Assembly: GCF_000701405.1 (NCBI RefSeq)
Contig: NZ_JNIV01000062.1
Location: forward strand, 1-28,296
Direction: 5' to 3'
DNA length: 28,296 bases
Origin: Deinococcus marmoris DSM 12784
Lineage (GTDB): Bacteria; Deinococcota; Deinococci; Deinococcales; Deinococcaceae
Below the pieces are notes generated by a model. That model saw only the letters and a list, made by a program, of their open reading frames with translations, had not been told where the DNA came from and ran no database searches. Position 1 is the stretch's first letter, and every line of letters starts with the position of its first letter. Shown here in pieces: positions 7,807 through 15,563 of the stretch. Made by a program: the position numbers and the translations under genes.

Positions 7807-9199
7807 TGATGTCCTCCCAGGTGGGGGCAGACTGCTGCGGCTTCCACTGGCCCTTTCTCTGCTGGCTGACGCGCTCCTCGGAGGTGCCTTCGGTGACCAC
7901 TTCGTAGAGGGTGGCCTTCTTGCCTTTGGCCTTGCGCAGAATGCGGCCCAGGCGCTGAATGTATTCACGCTCGGTGGCGGTGCCCGACAGCATCACGCCC
8001 ACAGACGCTTCAGGCACGTCCACCCCCTCATTCAGCACACGGCTGGTGGTCAGGATGCGGTAGGTGCCGTCCCGGAAGCGTTCCAGTACCCCATGCCGCT
8101 CCTTGGTGGGGGTCTGGTGCGTGATGGAGGGGATCAGAAATTCACGGCTGATGCGGTACACCGTGGCGTTGTCGTCCGTGAAGATGATCGTTCGCTCATT
8201 CGGGTGGTTGGCCAGGATCTCTTCTAAAACCCGCAACTTTCCCTCGGTGCCGTAGGCCAGTGACCGGGCCTCGCGGTGCGCCAGCATGGCCGCCCGGCCC
8301 TGAGGCGAACCGCTGCTCATGATGAACTGCTTCCAGCCGTCCAGCGAACCGAGTTTGATGTTGTTCAGGCGCAGGAAATGGTTGCGCTGCCCGATGAGCC
8401 CGTCGTAGCGGGCCTGCTCTCCAGCGCTCAGGCGCACCTTGATCACCACCTCGCGGTAATCGGCCAGTGTGGTTCCGGCCAGGTCTTCAGGGGCGCAGGA
8501 ATAGACCACCGGGCCGAGCAGCATATCGAGGTCTCTTTCCCGCCCGTCGCTGCGTTTCAACGTCGCGCTCAGCCCCAGCCGGTAGGGGGCCAGACTCATT
8601 TCCGCGATCACACGCGTGAAGTCGCTGGGCAGGTGGTGGCATTCGTCACAGATCAGCAGCGCGTATTTCCCGGCCAGATCCTCGGCATGGATGGCAGCGG
8701 AATCGTAGGTGGACACCAGAATGGGCGTGTCGTCATGGCTGCCCCCGCCCAGGAGGCCAATGTTGGCATCGGGAAAAGCGGCCACCAGTCCCGAATACCA
8801 CTGCTGCAACAGGTCCAGCGTCGGCACGCAGATCAGCGCACTTCTGGGGGTGTCTCGCAAGGCGAGCTGGGCCACCAGCGTTTTGCCCGCCCCGGTGGGG
8901 AGTTCGACGGTCCCCCTTCTGCCTGCTTCCTTCCAGGCTTTGAGCGCGCCGAGCTGGTGGGCGTAGGGCGGCAACTCACGGGCCACCGACAGTTCGAGTT
9001 TAGCGAAGTTGGCCGCGTCGTCTTTAAAAGTCACCCCCTGTGCCCGCAACGTCTCCACGATGGCGCGGTAATGCTGCCCCCTGGCACGGTGGTTCTGGCT
9101 GCGGGCATCCCAGGTGAAGAATTCAGAGACGCAGGTGGGAACCGCTGACATCACCAGGGTTCCCCGGTCCAGGCGCAGCGGAGCGGTCATCCTGCCCAT
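7793..9199 (-). CDS. XPB/RAD25-like superfamily 2 DNA helicase
   Basis: The 468-residue protein has a Q/N-terminal segment PPYAHQLGALKAW, Walker A PTGAGKT (101-107), DECH box (185-188), the SAT motif GLSATLKRSDG, and C-terminal RecA motifs TTSRVLNEGVDVPEA and YIQRLGRILRKAKGKKA. This order matches XPB-type 3'-5' helicases. It lacks the extra eukaryotic N-terminal extension. The first ATG (9199) has no good ribosome site; an ATG at 9151 preceded by GGGGAA is an alternative, so the start is uncertain. The overlap with the downstream Bax1-like gene indicates one functional unit. RAD25-like helicases are known in deinococci. Confidence 0.85.
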   Translation of the reverse strand: MGRMTAPLRLDRGTLVMSAVPTCVSEFFTWDARSQNHRARGQHYRAIVETLRAQGVTFKDDAANFAKLELSVARELPPYAHQLGALKAWKEAGRRGTVELPTGAGKTLVAQLALRDTPRSALICVPTLDLLQQWYSGLVAAFPDANIGLLGGGSHDDTPILVSTYDSAAIHAEDLAGKYALLICDECHHLPSDFTRVIAEMSLAPYRLGLSATLKRSDGRERDLDMLLGPVVYSCAPEDLAGTTLADYREVVIKVRLSAGEQARYDGLIGQRNHFLRLNNIKLGSLDGWKQFIMSSGSPQGRAAMLAHREARSLAYGTEGKLRVLEEILANHPNERTIIFTDDNATVYRISREFLIPSITHQTPTKERHGVLERFRDGTYRILTTSRVLNEGVDVPEASVGVMLSGTATEREYIQRLGRILRKAKGKKATLYEVVTEGTSEERVSQQRKGQWKPQQSAPTWEDINASD

Positions 9200-9241
9200 G
9201 TTAAAGGCCAGAGGCGGTGGGCATTCTTCTCAACTCGCCAT

Positions 9242-10279
9242 TTACTCGCAGGCCCGTCCATCGCCGTCGCGGTCCAGCTTGCGGCTGTAGCCGGGCTGAC
9301 CGGAGAGCAGCGGCGCTTTGCCTGCGGCGCGCACGGCGGCGCAGTTGGGATAGGTCACCGAGCTGGGGAGGGCCGGGATCACTGGGGGGGTGACCCGTGG
9401 GACGGGTTGGGGCGTCACTCGTGGGGGAGCTGCCTGGGGTGTCGTCCCCGTGCCCTTCTCGGCCATCAAGCTGTATTTGCCGCCGGGCTGCACGGTGATG
9501 GTCACCGCGCCGTTGAGATCCGTGCGGTAGATGGCTGCGCCCATGCCCTTGTAAAGAGCCAGCGCCTCCGAGGTGGGATGCCCGTAGTTGTTCGGGCCGA
9601 CACTGATCACGACGTTGCTGGGCCGCACCGCTTTCAACCACGCGGGGTTGTCCCCATTCTTCGCCCCATGATGGATGCTCTTGTACACGTCGATAGGCCC
9701 GAGTTTGCTGGCCAGGTAAGCCCTCAGCCAGCCCTGCGTTTCTGCTGTCTCGCCGTCGCCCGTCATCAGCGCCCTGAACGCGCCGTATTCGATCAGCAGG
9801 CCAACGCTGTTCAGGTTCTGGTCTCCTCTGGGCATGTTCGGTGGAGGCGGTAGGACAGTGACTTTGACGCTGCCCAGGTTGATGACCTGATCTTTTGCCA
9901 GCAACCCCTGGGTCCCAGCGGCCTGAACCGCTGCCGTCAACTTGCCGAAGGTCTGCGTCGTCGCCGCAATGCCGTTGTTCAGGAAGAACCTAGGCTTGAA
10001 CATCTGGACTGCTGGAATCAGTCCGGTGATGTGGTCCGCGTCGGCGTGCGAGGCGGCCACGACAGCCAGGGATTTGACGCCGTACTGAGTCAGCAGTTGC
10101 GTCATGCGTTTTTCAGACCGTCCCCCGTCGTACAGCAGGCTCTGGCCTTCAGGAGCGGTGATCAGCACGGCGTCCCCCTGCCCGACATCCAGGAAGCGGA
10201 TGGTCAGCACGCCAGGGAGTGCGGTCTGGGCAATAGCTCCCCCACCCAGCAGGGCGGCCAGCATCAGGACGCGCCTCAC
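9242..10279 (-). CDS. Secreted ComEC-like metallo-beta-lactamase-fold protein with Excalibur domain
   Basis: The 345-residue protein starts in an ATGA overlap with the DUF3006 gene. Residues 1-18 look like a cleavable signal peptide. The MBL core shows FLDVGQGDAVLI and DGG, then the metal motif HADADH (78-83), MTGDGE and SIHHGAKNGD, as in the ComEC C-terminal nuclease-like domain. A proline/threonine linker (about 280-310) leads to a C-terminal Excalibur calcium-binding motif with YPNCAAVRAAGKAPL and DRDGDGRACE. Similar proteins are thought to be extracellular hydrolases, possibly nucleases; the substrate is not known. No membrane channel part of ComEC is present, so it is not the DNA uptake pore itself. 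Confidence 0.85.
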   Translation of the reverse strand: MRRVLMLAALLGGGAIAQTALPGVLTIRFLDVGQGDAVLITAPEGQSLLYDGGRSEKRMTQLLTQYGVKSLAVVAASHADADHITGLIPAVQMFKPRFFLNNGIAATTQTFGKLTAAVQAAGTQGLLAKDQVINLGSVKVTVLPPPPNMPRGDQNLNSVGLLIEYGAFRALMTGDGETAETQGWLRAYLASKLGPIDVYKSIHHGAKNGDNPAWLKAVRPSNVVISVGPNNYGHPTSEALALYKGMGAAIYRTDLNGAVTITVQPGGKYSLMAEKGTGTTPQAAPPRVTPQPVPRVTPPVIPALPSSVTYPNCAAVRAAGKAPLLSGQPGYSRKLDRDGDGRACE

Positions 10280-10560
10280 AGGTCAAGGTCTCCGTCGGGC
10301 GCTTTAGCGTTCAGGCGGTCGAGCTGCCGCTGGCCCAGGGCGAGTCTACGGTCCGTTTCTTCGTGGTCAATCTCAAGGTCCATGTCGCCACCCTGCACGT
10401 TGATCCTGATGACATCACCTTCTTTAATCCCTCTGGGCAGGCTCGACAGCCGCCAGTCCTGCGTGGTGCCATCCGGCAGCTCCACCCGCGCCAGTTTTCC
10501 CTCAATGCCGTCAATGGTGATGTTGCTGATGCCCAACTCCTCGTGCTGCTCCGCTGCCAT
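10276..10560 (-). CDS. DUF3006 family protein
   Basis: This small 94-residue protein has the DUF3006 pattern: ITIDGIEGKLARVELPDG, then LPRGIKEGDVIRI, with an acidic and charged tail. DUF3006 genes often sit beside secreted ComEC-like MBL genes, as here, where the coding regions share 4 nt (ATGA). This implies co-translation. Its biochemical role is unknown. It has no signal peptide, so the two products may end up in different compartments. Confidence 0.8.
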   Translation of the reverse strand: MAAEQHEELGISNITIDGIEGKLARVELPDGTTQDWRLSSLPRGIKEGDVIRINVQGGDMDLEIDHEETDRRLALGQRQLDRLNAKAPDGDLDL

Positions 10561-10568
10561 GCCTCACG

Positions 10569-11324
10569 CTAACGCACGTAGGACGCGCCGTTGATGTCCA
10601 GCGTCGCCCCGGTCATGTGCCGCACCAGCCCGGAGGCCAGGAAGACCACAGTGGCGGCCACGTCCTCGGGTGGGGCCGCGTCCCCCAGCGGGAACTCCTG
10701 GGCCAGTTCTGCGGCGTGTTCATTCAGGTACGCCTCGGCCATCTCGGTGCGGACCCAGCCCGGGGCCACCGCGTAGGCCAGGACGCCTTCATGGGCAAAG
10801 CCTCTGGCAATCGAGCGGGTCAGGGCGATCACGCCGCCTTTCGAGGCGGCGTAGTGCATGGCGTTGGGCTGGTCTCCCCGGAAGGCCGCCCGACTGGCGA
10901 TATTGATGATGATGCCGCCACCCTGACCCCGGAAGTGCTGAATGGCTTCCCGGCAGGTGTCGGCCACGCTCAGCAAGTTGACCTGCAAGGTCTCTCGCCA
11001 GACGGCGGACCACGCGTCCAGGGGATCGTCCACGGTCACGGGCGGCGCGATTCCGGCGTTGTTCACCAGCACGTCGACGCGGCCCTTCCACGCGGCGGCG
11101 GCCTGGAACAACCGGACAGCCTCCCCTTCCCGCGCCAGATCACCACTCAGGAGATGAACCCGGTTAGCACCGAATTCCTCCATCAGCGCCTCACCGCCCT
11201 GTCCGCTGCGGCCCAGGTGGGCGGCCACCGACGCGCCCGCATCCAGCAGACTGCGGACACAGACTGCGCCAATGCCGCGAGAGGCCCCGGTCACAAGGAC
11301 CACCTTGCCGTCAAGATTGATCAT
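10569..11324 (-). CDS. SDR-family oxidoreductase (FabG-like)
   Basis: The 251-residue protein is a classical short-chain dehydrogenase. It has the cofactor motif TGASRGIG near residue 13, NNAGIA around residue 88, a catalytic Ser in the INIAS segment, YAASKGG (YxxxK) around 158 and the C-terminal MTGATLDINGA typical of FabG-like enzymes. It should use NAD(P)H on a carbonyl or alcohol substrate that cannot be told from sequence. It ends 8 nt before the DUF3006 gene and may be first in an operon running through the MBL, helicase and nuclease genes, though no functional link is obvious. Confidence 0.85.
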   Translation of the reverse strand: MINLDGKVVLVTGASRGIGAVCVRSLLDAGASVAAHLGRSGQGGEALMEEFGANRVHLLSGDLAREGEAVRLFQAAAAWKGRVDVLVNNAGIAPPVTVDDPLDAWSAVWRETLQVNLLSVADTCREAIQHFRGQGGGIIINIASRAAFRGDQPNAMHYAASKGGVIALTRSIARGFAHEGVLAYAVAPGWVRTEMAEAYLNEHAAELAQEFPLGDAAPPEDVAATVVFLASGLVRHMTGATLDINGASYVR

Positions 11325-11434
11325 GTCTGCCAGTCAAGCATACAGACGCCCATGTCCACGCTCTATCCAGGCAGAGGGAAAAAGCCTGTATCAGACGCAG
11401 TCACCGCGCCGAGAAAAGAATCGGGGCGCATGAG

Positions 11435-11463
11435 TTGACAGCGGCTGCATACCACCCTATATT
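11435..11463 (+). promoter_or_regulatory. Near-consensus promoter facing a terminator
   Basis: TTGACA (11435-11440), a 17-nt spacer and TATATT (11458-11463) make the best sigma70 match in the window. Transcription would start near 11470, only a few bases before the hairpin at 11473. No plus-strand gene follows. Confidence 0.6.
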
Positions 11464-11472
11464 GAAGGAATC

Positions 11473-11500
11473 AAAGCGGCCTTCTGGGCCGCTTTTTCTT
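11473..11500 (+). terminator. Intrinsic terminator hairpin
   Basis: A 9-bp perfect stem, AAAGCGGCC (11473-11481) with GGCCGCTTT (11487-11495), has a 5-nt loop and is followed on the plus strand by TTCTTTG. It also lies 3 nt past the stop of the minus-strand gene at 11504, and could serve that gene too, although the minus-strand T run is weaker. Confidence 0.75.
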
Positions 11501-11503
11501 TGT

Positions 11504-12025
11504 CTACTTGAGCTTGAGCGAACCCAACGCCTTGTCAAATGCGCCCCGCTGGGCCGCTGTGGCAACGGGTCCCGTGGTGAACTGGACACTCAGCAGGTTG
11601 CGTTTGCTCACCCCATACCAGTACTGCAAGCGCACCACGGCTCCATTGGCCTTGAGGGTCAAGTCGTACACCCGCTCGGTGCCCTTGATCCCGCCCGCTG
11701 TGCGTGGACGGTCACCCACGCGCTTCAGGGTGGCCAGTCCACCCCCCGTGAGCGATTCCTCGACGCCCCCGATGAACTCCTTTAAAGCTCCAGCGTCATT
11801 GCCCTTGCTCTGATACGGGGCGTAGAACAGTTGCAGGACGGCGGACGGAGGGGTGCCGGGGGCCACCACCGTGATGCCGGGCAGGCCACCTGGGTAGGGC
11901 CGCTGTTCCCAGCCCGCAGGAACATCGGCAGTGAGCGGGGCCTGGGTGTTCTTGAGAGGGACAGCCAGCGCTGCACCTGTCAGGGCCGAGACGAGCAGAA
12001 GCGCCATGCGAATGGAGGAAGACAT
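11504..12025 (-). CDS. Secreted protein of unknown function
   Basis: The 173-residue protein has a signal peptide (MALLLVSALTGAALA, cleavage near residue 21). The mature part resembles small secreted PsbP/DcrB-like folds in pattern: DVPAGWEQRPYPGG at the start, an amphipathic helix around KEFIGGVEESLTGGG, then two strand-rich blocks ending in a QRGAFDKALGSLKL helix. I cannot name a family with confidence. No ribosome site precedes the ATG. Instead TATGCT lies 7 nt before it, which suggests a leaderless mRNA as is common in deinococci. It ends on the strong hairpin at 11473-11500. Confidence 0.7.
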   Translation of the reverse strand: MSSSIRMALLLVSALTGAALAVPLKNTQAPLTADVPAGWEQRPYPGGLPGITVVAPGTPPSAVLQLFYAPYQSKGNDAGALKEFIGGVEESLTGGGLATLKRVGDRPRTAGGIKGTERVYDLTLKANGAVVRLQYWYGVSKRNLLSVQFTTGPVATAAQRGAFDKALGSLKLK

Positions 12026-12032
12026 GAGTCAG

Positions 12033-12038
12033 AGCATA
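12033..12038 (-). promoter_or_regulatory. Leaderless -10 box of the secreted protein gene
   Basis: The minus-strand hexamer TATGCT ends 7 nt before the ATG at 12025, so the transcript would begin at or next to the start codon. There is no clear -35 box. The lack of a ribosome site supports a leaderless start. Confidence 0.4.
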
Positions 12039-12260
12039 GAGAGAGGAGCGTCTCCAGAGACAGCTCTGGTTTGATTGAGGATTTGTCGGCGACTGCCCTG
12101 GGTCGTCGTCAGACATGCGCGCTGTTTTTCCCTGCCCCCGTGCAGTCTTATCCGGTGACCACCGAGCGGCTGCCTGACCTGATTCCCACCAAAGCTGAGT
12201 GGGACGCCCAGACCCGCGCCCACAAGATGCTGAACTGACGCGCCCACTGGCCCCCTGCTG
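12039..12260. other. Intergenic region with a possible coding scrap
   Basis: A plus-strand frame at about 12142-12238 reads like a protein tail (YPVTTERLPDLIPTKAEW, then DAQTRAHKMLN and a stop). A GTG could start a 32-residue peptide, but no ribosome site precedes it. It may be a leftover of a larger gene. No RNA gene is recognised. Confidence 0.25.
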
Positions 12261-13787
12261 TTATTCGAGGACGCGCACCCGGTTGCCGCCCGCCCGTTTG
12301 GCCTGATACATGCCTTCGTCGGCCCGGCGCATGTCCTCGGCCAGCGTGCCTGCCGCCTGAACCACCCCAATGCTGAGCGTCACCGGCTCCCCCAGCTCCC
12401 CTGACCCGCAGGACTGTTGGCCTTGGCGTTCGCACCCGGCCCGCAGTCCCTCCATATCTCCGGCCAGTCCCTGACAGCCGCTGTCGATGCGGGCCACCAC
12501 AAATTCATCTCCCCCCAACCGGGCCAGCAGGTCGTCTGACCGGGTGAACTGGCGCAGCCGCCGCGCCACATCCCGCAAAATCTGGTCCCCGGCTGCGTGT
12601 CCACAACGGTCATTGATGCCCTTGAAGTGGTCCAGGTCAATAAAGGCCATCACCATCGGCTGTCCCTGCTGGTGACGCAGCTCGCTCCACTGCATGAATG
12701 CCCGGCGGTTGCCCAGCCCGGTCAGGTCATCGGTCAGGCTAAGTTCACTGGCCTCGCGGTGAAGGACTTCCAGTGCAGCAGTCCGCTTCCACAGTTCTGC
12801 GGCAACGCGCTGGGTGTCTTCCAGACGGGCCAGCACCTCCAGTGCCTTGAGCTGGGTGGTGCGTTCCTGGTCATGGCGGCAGCGCACCGCCTCAAGCAGT
12901 TCACGCATGGTCAGGTACGCCTCGTCCGGCTGCCCGGCGCGGTGGTGGGCCTGCGCCCGGACATCCAGGTAATCGTCCAGCATGTCCTGCCGGGTATCAA
13001 CCCAGGCTTGCAGGGTCTTGAGCAGCGCCAGGGCCATATGGGCATTGCCGTGCTGGACCTCCAGTTTGGCGCGGAAGAACTGGAGCGTGCGCAGACTGTC
13101 TATCGGCAATTCTGGCTGAGAGGCCTCAGCGTCCAGCGAAAGGCAGCGGGCCTCCTGAAGCTGCCCTGCCCCGGCCAGCCGCAAAGCCTGTTGAGACATG
13201 ACCCCCACCCAGTACGGCCAGGCCTGGGTCTGGTGCAACAGCTCCACGGCATGTGCCAGGAGCGCGTCGCTTCTGGGGACATCACCCAGCTCGTGGTAGG
13301 CCACGCTGAGATTGAAAGCCGACAGGCCCAGTCCTGCGCGGTGGACCATCCCCGCCGATTGAAAGACGTCATAGGCCATCTGATAGCGTTGCCGCGCGCC
13401 ATCTGGATCGTCCCAGATCAGCAGCACGCCGATATCGTTGTGGGCCAGCCCCTGCATCTCGGCGTCCCCCACGGCCCGGCCCCACAGAAGTTGCTGCTCA
13501 AAACAGGCCAGCGCCTGCTGTCCCTGTCCCAACCCCAGCAGCACATCGCCCTGGACGCCCACGGCCCGCGCGTGCCAGACGGTGGGGGCATGTGGGAGCC
13601 ACTGCGCTGTGGCCACGGTCAGCGCCTCAAGCGCTGCGTCGTGAGCGCCTGCACGCCAGGCCAGATAAGCCTGAATCACGCGGGCTTCAGGCGCGGGCAG
13701 GTGGGCCTCAGCCAGCACCCGCGCCACGGCTGGTGAACTCATCCGCAGCCTCCAGGCCTGTTCGAGGTCGTCATGCGCCGCCGTCAT
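12261..13787 (-). CDS. TPR-repeat diguanylate cyclase (GGDEF)
   Basis: The 508-residue protein has about 330 residues of helical repeats of TPR type (motifs such as GDVLLGLGQGQQALACFEQ and NLSVAYHELGDVPRSDALL), a short coiled linker, and a C-terminal GGDEF domain. That domain shows SLTDDLTGLGNRRAF, FIDLDHFKGINDRCGHAAGD and an intact GGDEF at 425-429, with an RSDD inhibitory site nine residues upstream. The enzyme should make c-di-GMP and be subject to product inhibition. There is no membrane segment, so it is probably cytosolic with the TPRs sensing a protein partner. The ATG at 13787 has no ribosome site; a GTG at 13811 is an alternative. Confidence 0.85.
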   Translation of the reverse strand: MTAAHDDLEQAWRLRMSSPAVARVLAEAHLPAPEARVIQAYLAWRAGAHDAALEALTVATAQWLPHAPTVWHARAVGVQGDVLLGLGQGQQALACFEQQLLWGRAVGDAEMQGLAHNDIGVLLIWDDPDGARQRYQMAYDVFQSAGMVHRAGLGLSAFNLSVAYHELGDVPRSDALLAHAVELLHQTQAWPYWVGVMSQQALRLAGAGQLQEARCLSLDAEASQPELPIDSLRTLQFFRAKLEVQHGNAHMALALLKTLQAWVDTRQDMLDDYLDVRAQAHHRAGQPDEAYLTMRELLEAVRCRHDQERTTQLKALEVLARLEDTQRVAAELWKRTAALEVLHREASELSLTDDLTGLGNRRAFMQWSELRHQQGQPMVMAFIDLDHFKGINDRCGHAAGDQILRDVARRLRQFTRSDDLLARLGGDEFVVARIDSGCQGLAGDMEGLRAGCERQGQQSCGSGELGEPVTLSIGVVQAAGTLAEDMRRADEGMYQAKRAGGNRVRVLE

Positions 13788-13793
13788 CGTTCT

Positions 13794-13799
13794 ATTAAA
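13794..13799 (-). promoter_or_regulatory. Possible leaderless -10 box for the GGDEF gene
   Basis: Minus-strand TTTAAT ends 6 nt before the ATG at 13787, where no ribosome site is present. The -35 region is weak. The remaining 170 nt up to 13970 hold only an imperfect short hairpin near 13916-13937. Confidence 0.3.
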
Positions 13800-13969
13800 C
13801 CCTGGCCACACTGACCGGAATCTCTCTGTGGAAGAGAGTGCCAGTTCAAGCCTTCAGGTGGTGAGCGTGTTCTGGGGACGGCTACTGCGCCGCCCTGGCT
13901 GAGGGGGTCAAGGGATGGTCCGGCAGGGCCAGACCACGTCAGAGTGTCCAATGCCTGGTGTGGATTGAG

Positions 13970-14314
13970 TTAGACCGTCTGTTCCTCGGTCTTGGACGCG
14001 AGATAAAGGGCGTGGCGGTCCGTCATCAGAGCGATATTTTCCAGTGGTGCGCCGTCCAGATCCCCGGCCTTGACCAGCTCCTTAACCCGCCTGTTGTCAA
14101 TTCGGGCCGCTTCAAAGGTGGCCGCGTCCCCGTAGACCTCGCGGAAACGGTCTACCGGGTATGTCGGGGTACGGGTGGTTTGCAGGCGGGCGCGGCACAG
14201 CTCACACTCTGGCCGCGCCCCGCTCAGCCTGGCCCCTTTGATCTCCATACCCAGGACGTCTTTCTCGGCCTGCAAGCCCAGGGGGGTGTCTCTCAGCATG
14301 GCGTAACGCTCCAA
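13970..14314 (-). CDS. Unknown protein at the end of the plasmid-like module
   Basis: I do not recognise this protein of up to 114 residues. It starts at TTG (14314) or at ATG 14299, the latter with GGAG upstream. The region before it also reads as plausible coding sequence (LTTLDEKLERY), so a non-ATG start further up is possible. Visible features are a CELC pair (PECELCRARL), a basic middle and an acidic C-terminus with no signal or membrane segment. It begins 17 nt after the Prim-Pol gene stop, so it is probably in the same transcript. A replication accessory role is only a guess. Confidence 0.55.
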   Translation of the reverse strand: MERYAMLRDTPLGLQAEKDVLGMEIKGARLSGARPECELCRARLQTTRTPTYPVDRFREVYGDAATFEAARIDNRRVKELVKAGDLDGAPLENIALMTDRHALYLASKTEEQTV

Positions 14315-14331
14315 CTTCTCGTCAAGGGTGG

Positions 14332-15291
14332 TCAGGAGTACGTCTCCTCCCGCTTCGTCCAGCGGTCTTTCTTGGGGTAGGTAAAGGCGCTGGCAACGGC
14401 TTTCTGGGCCTCGTCTAAAGTGAAGGGCGTCTGCTTCACGCCTTGCACCATGTCCGTGTATTCCCCAGCAGCATGCAGGGCTTCGCCCACGCTGTAGTCG
14501 TTGGCGTTAGCCCACAGCCCCAGCATGAATGCCCCCTTGTTCCGGCTGTCCGCCGCATAGTCGGCGGCCCGGTCCAGCATCAGGAACATGGGGCAGCGTT
14601 CCTCGTCGGCGTAGAAGAGCTGGGAGCTGGGCCGCTCGGCGCTCCTGGGTTCCTGCGGTGCGGGTGGGGTCAGGCCCAACGCCTGCCGCAACCGGTAGGT
14701 CTCCCCTGCCACCGTGACAGTCTCCGGCACCTCCTCAATCCTGAGCCGCGGGCGCTGATCGGTACGGCTGTAGAAGCCCTGGCGGTTGCGGCTGGGCGGG
14801 AACATGATGTAGCCACCGTCGCCCCGCACGTCAAAGCCGGGGGGCAGGGTCTTCTTGTTCTTGCTAGCGTTGGACTGCACATACCAGCCGGGATGATGCA
14901 GATAGAGGTGTGCGCCGCCGCTGGGTGAGATGACGTGCGGTTTCCACCCCAGCTCGCGCATCAGGGGGAGGCCCTCCGGGTCCACATCAATGACGACAAA
15001 GCCACTCAGCTCGCCTGTGACCATGCCGAGGCCGCGTGCGCGGACCTGCCTGTACCAGATGTTGAGATCTTGAGCCGTGGGAAGCTGGGTTTGCATGGGC
15101 TTCCAGCTGGCCCGGAGTTCGCCGTCGCCATTCAAGGAGGTGTGGCCGGAGGCGATCAGGGCCTGCTTGTGCGGCTCTTTGGCCCCCTGGCTGACGCCTC
15201 CACCTGTCGGAATGACGCTGATGCCCTGGCGCACCAGATGGCAAGCAGTCTCGTAGACCCGTTCGGCTTCATCGTCGTACAAAGCTTTCAC
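14332..15291 (-). CDS. Prim-Pol (bifunctional DNA primase/polymerase) replication protein
   Basis: The protein has up to 319 residues and all three archaeo-eukaryotic primase motifs of the Prim-Pol family: DVD (about 102-104), SGGAHLYLH (124-132) and DVRGDGGYIMFPPS (154-167). It ends in a helical PriCT-like region with no helicase domain. Such proteins prime and extend DNA and are typical initiators of plasmids and integrated elements. The start is GTG at 15291 or, better spaced from AAAAGG, TTG at 15282. The 16-nt repeat pair and palindrome lie immediately upstream, which fits autoregulation or origin binding (inference). A downstream unknown gene follows after 17 nt. Confidence 0.8.
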   Translation of the reverse strand: MKALYDDEAERVYETACHLVRQGISVIPTGGGVSQGAKEPHKQALIASGHTSLNGDGELRASWKPMQTQLPTAQDLNIWYRQVRARGLGMVTGELSGFVVIDVDPEGLPLMRELGWKPHVISPSGGAHLYLHHPGWYVQSNASKNKKTLPPGFDVRGDGGYIMFPPSRNRQGFYSRTDQRPRLRIEEVPETVTVAGETYRLRQALGLTPPAPQEPRSAERPSSQLFYADEERCPMFLMLDRAADYAADSRNKGAFMLGLWANANDYSVGEALHAAGEYTDMVQGVKQTPFTLDEAQKAVASAFTYPKKDRWTKREETYS

Positions 15292-15292
15292 C

Positions 15293-15333
15293 TTTTCGTG
15301 CTTTCACGAAAACACTATTTCAGGAGATCACTA
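15293..15333 (-). repeat. Module repeat site 1: palindrome plus two 16-nt units
   Basis: The palindrome TTTTCGTG-CTTT-CACGAAAA (15293-15312) overlaps the first of two tandem 16-nt units, TTTCACGAAAACACTA (15302-15317) and the poorer TTTCAGGAGATCACTA (15318-15333). The CTA end of the first unit supplies the TAG stop of the RHH-like gene. It sits just upstream of the Prim-Pol start. Confidence 0.8.
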
Positions 15334-15563
15334 TGGCTCCGGCGCAGGTAGTCCGTCACCGCCTCTTCGAGAAGCTGGTACTGCTTGCGCTGTTCCCTGG
15401 CGCTCGCCTGCTTGAGCGCAATTTTGAGATCCCGGTGCATCTGGGTGGACAGACTTTCCAGCACGTTTTCAACTTCTGGCCTGCCAACCTTTGGAGGGGC
15501 TGTCAGTTCAGGCGAGGGCTTCAGCACCTGCAACTGTTCAAAGCGGCTCTTCTTAACGGACAT
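15315..15563 (-). CDS. Small ParG/RHH-like partition partner of ParA
   Basis: The 82-residue protein starts at an ATG with GGGAGG 9 nt upstream, inside the end of parA (11-nt overlap). The longer open frame upstream is just parA read in another frame. Residues of about 1-35 are basic and proline-rich; the C-terminal half (LSTQMHRDLKIALKQA, then a long charged helix) fits a ribbon-helix-helix DNA-binding dimer. Plasmid ParA proteins are often followed by such a small centromere-binding protein. It is the best candidate to bind the repeated motifs. The family call is by pattern only. Confidence 0.6.
   Translation of the reverse strand: MSVKKSRFEQLQVLKPSPELTAPPKVGRPEVENVLESLSTQMHRDLKIALKQASAREQRKQYQLLEEAVTDYLRRSHSDLLK

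Noticed and set aside
9407..9853. Plus-strand open frame of 148 codons inside the MBL-fold gene.
   Set aside because: It is antisense to a gene with clear metal-binding and Excalibur motifs, and shows no family features.
13860..13965. A tRNA or attachment site at the left edge of the module.
   Set aside because: No cloverleaf or CCA-like end was found, and no matching direct repeat was found at the right edge. Only a short imperfect hairpin is present.
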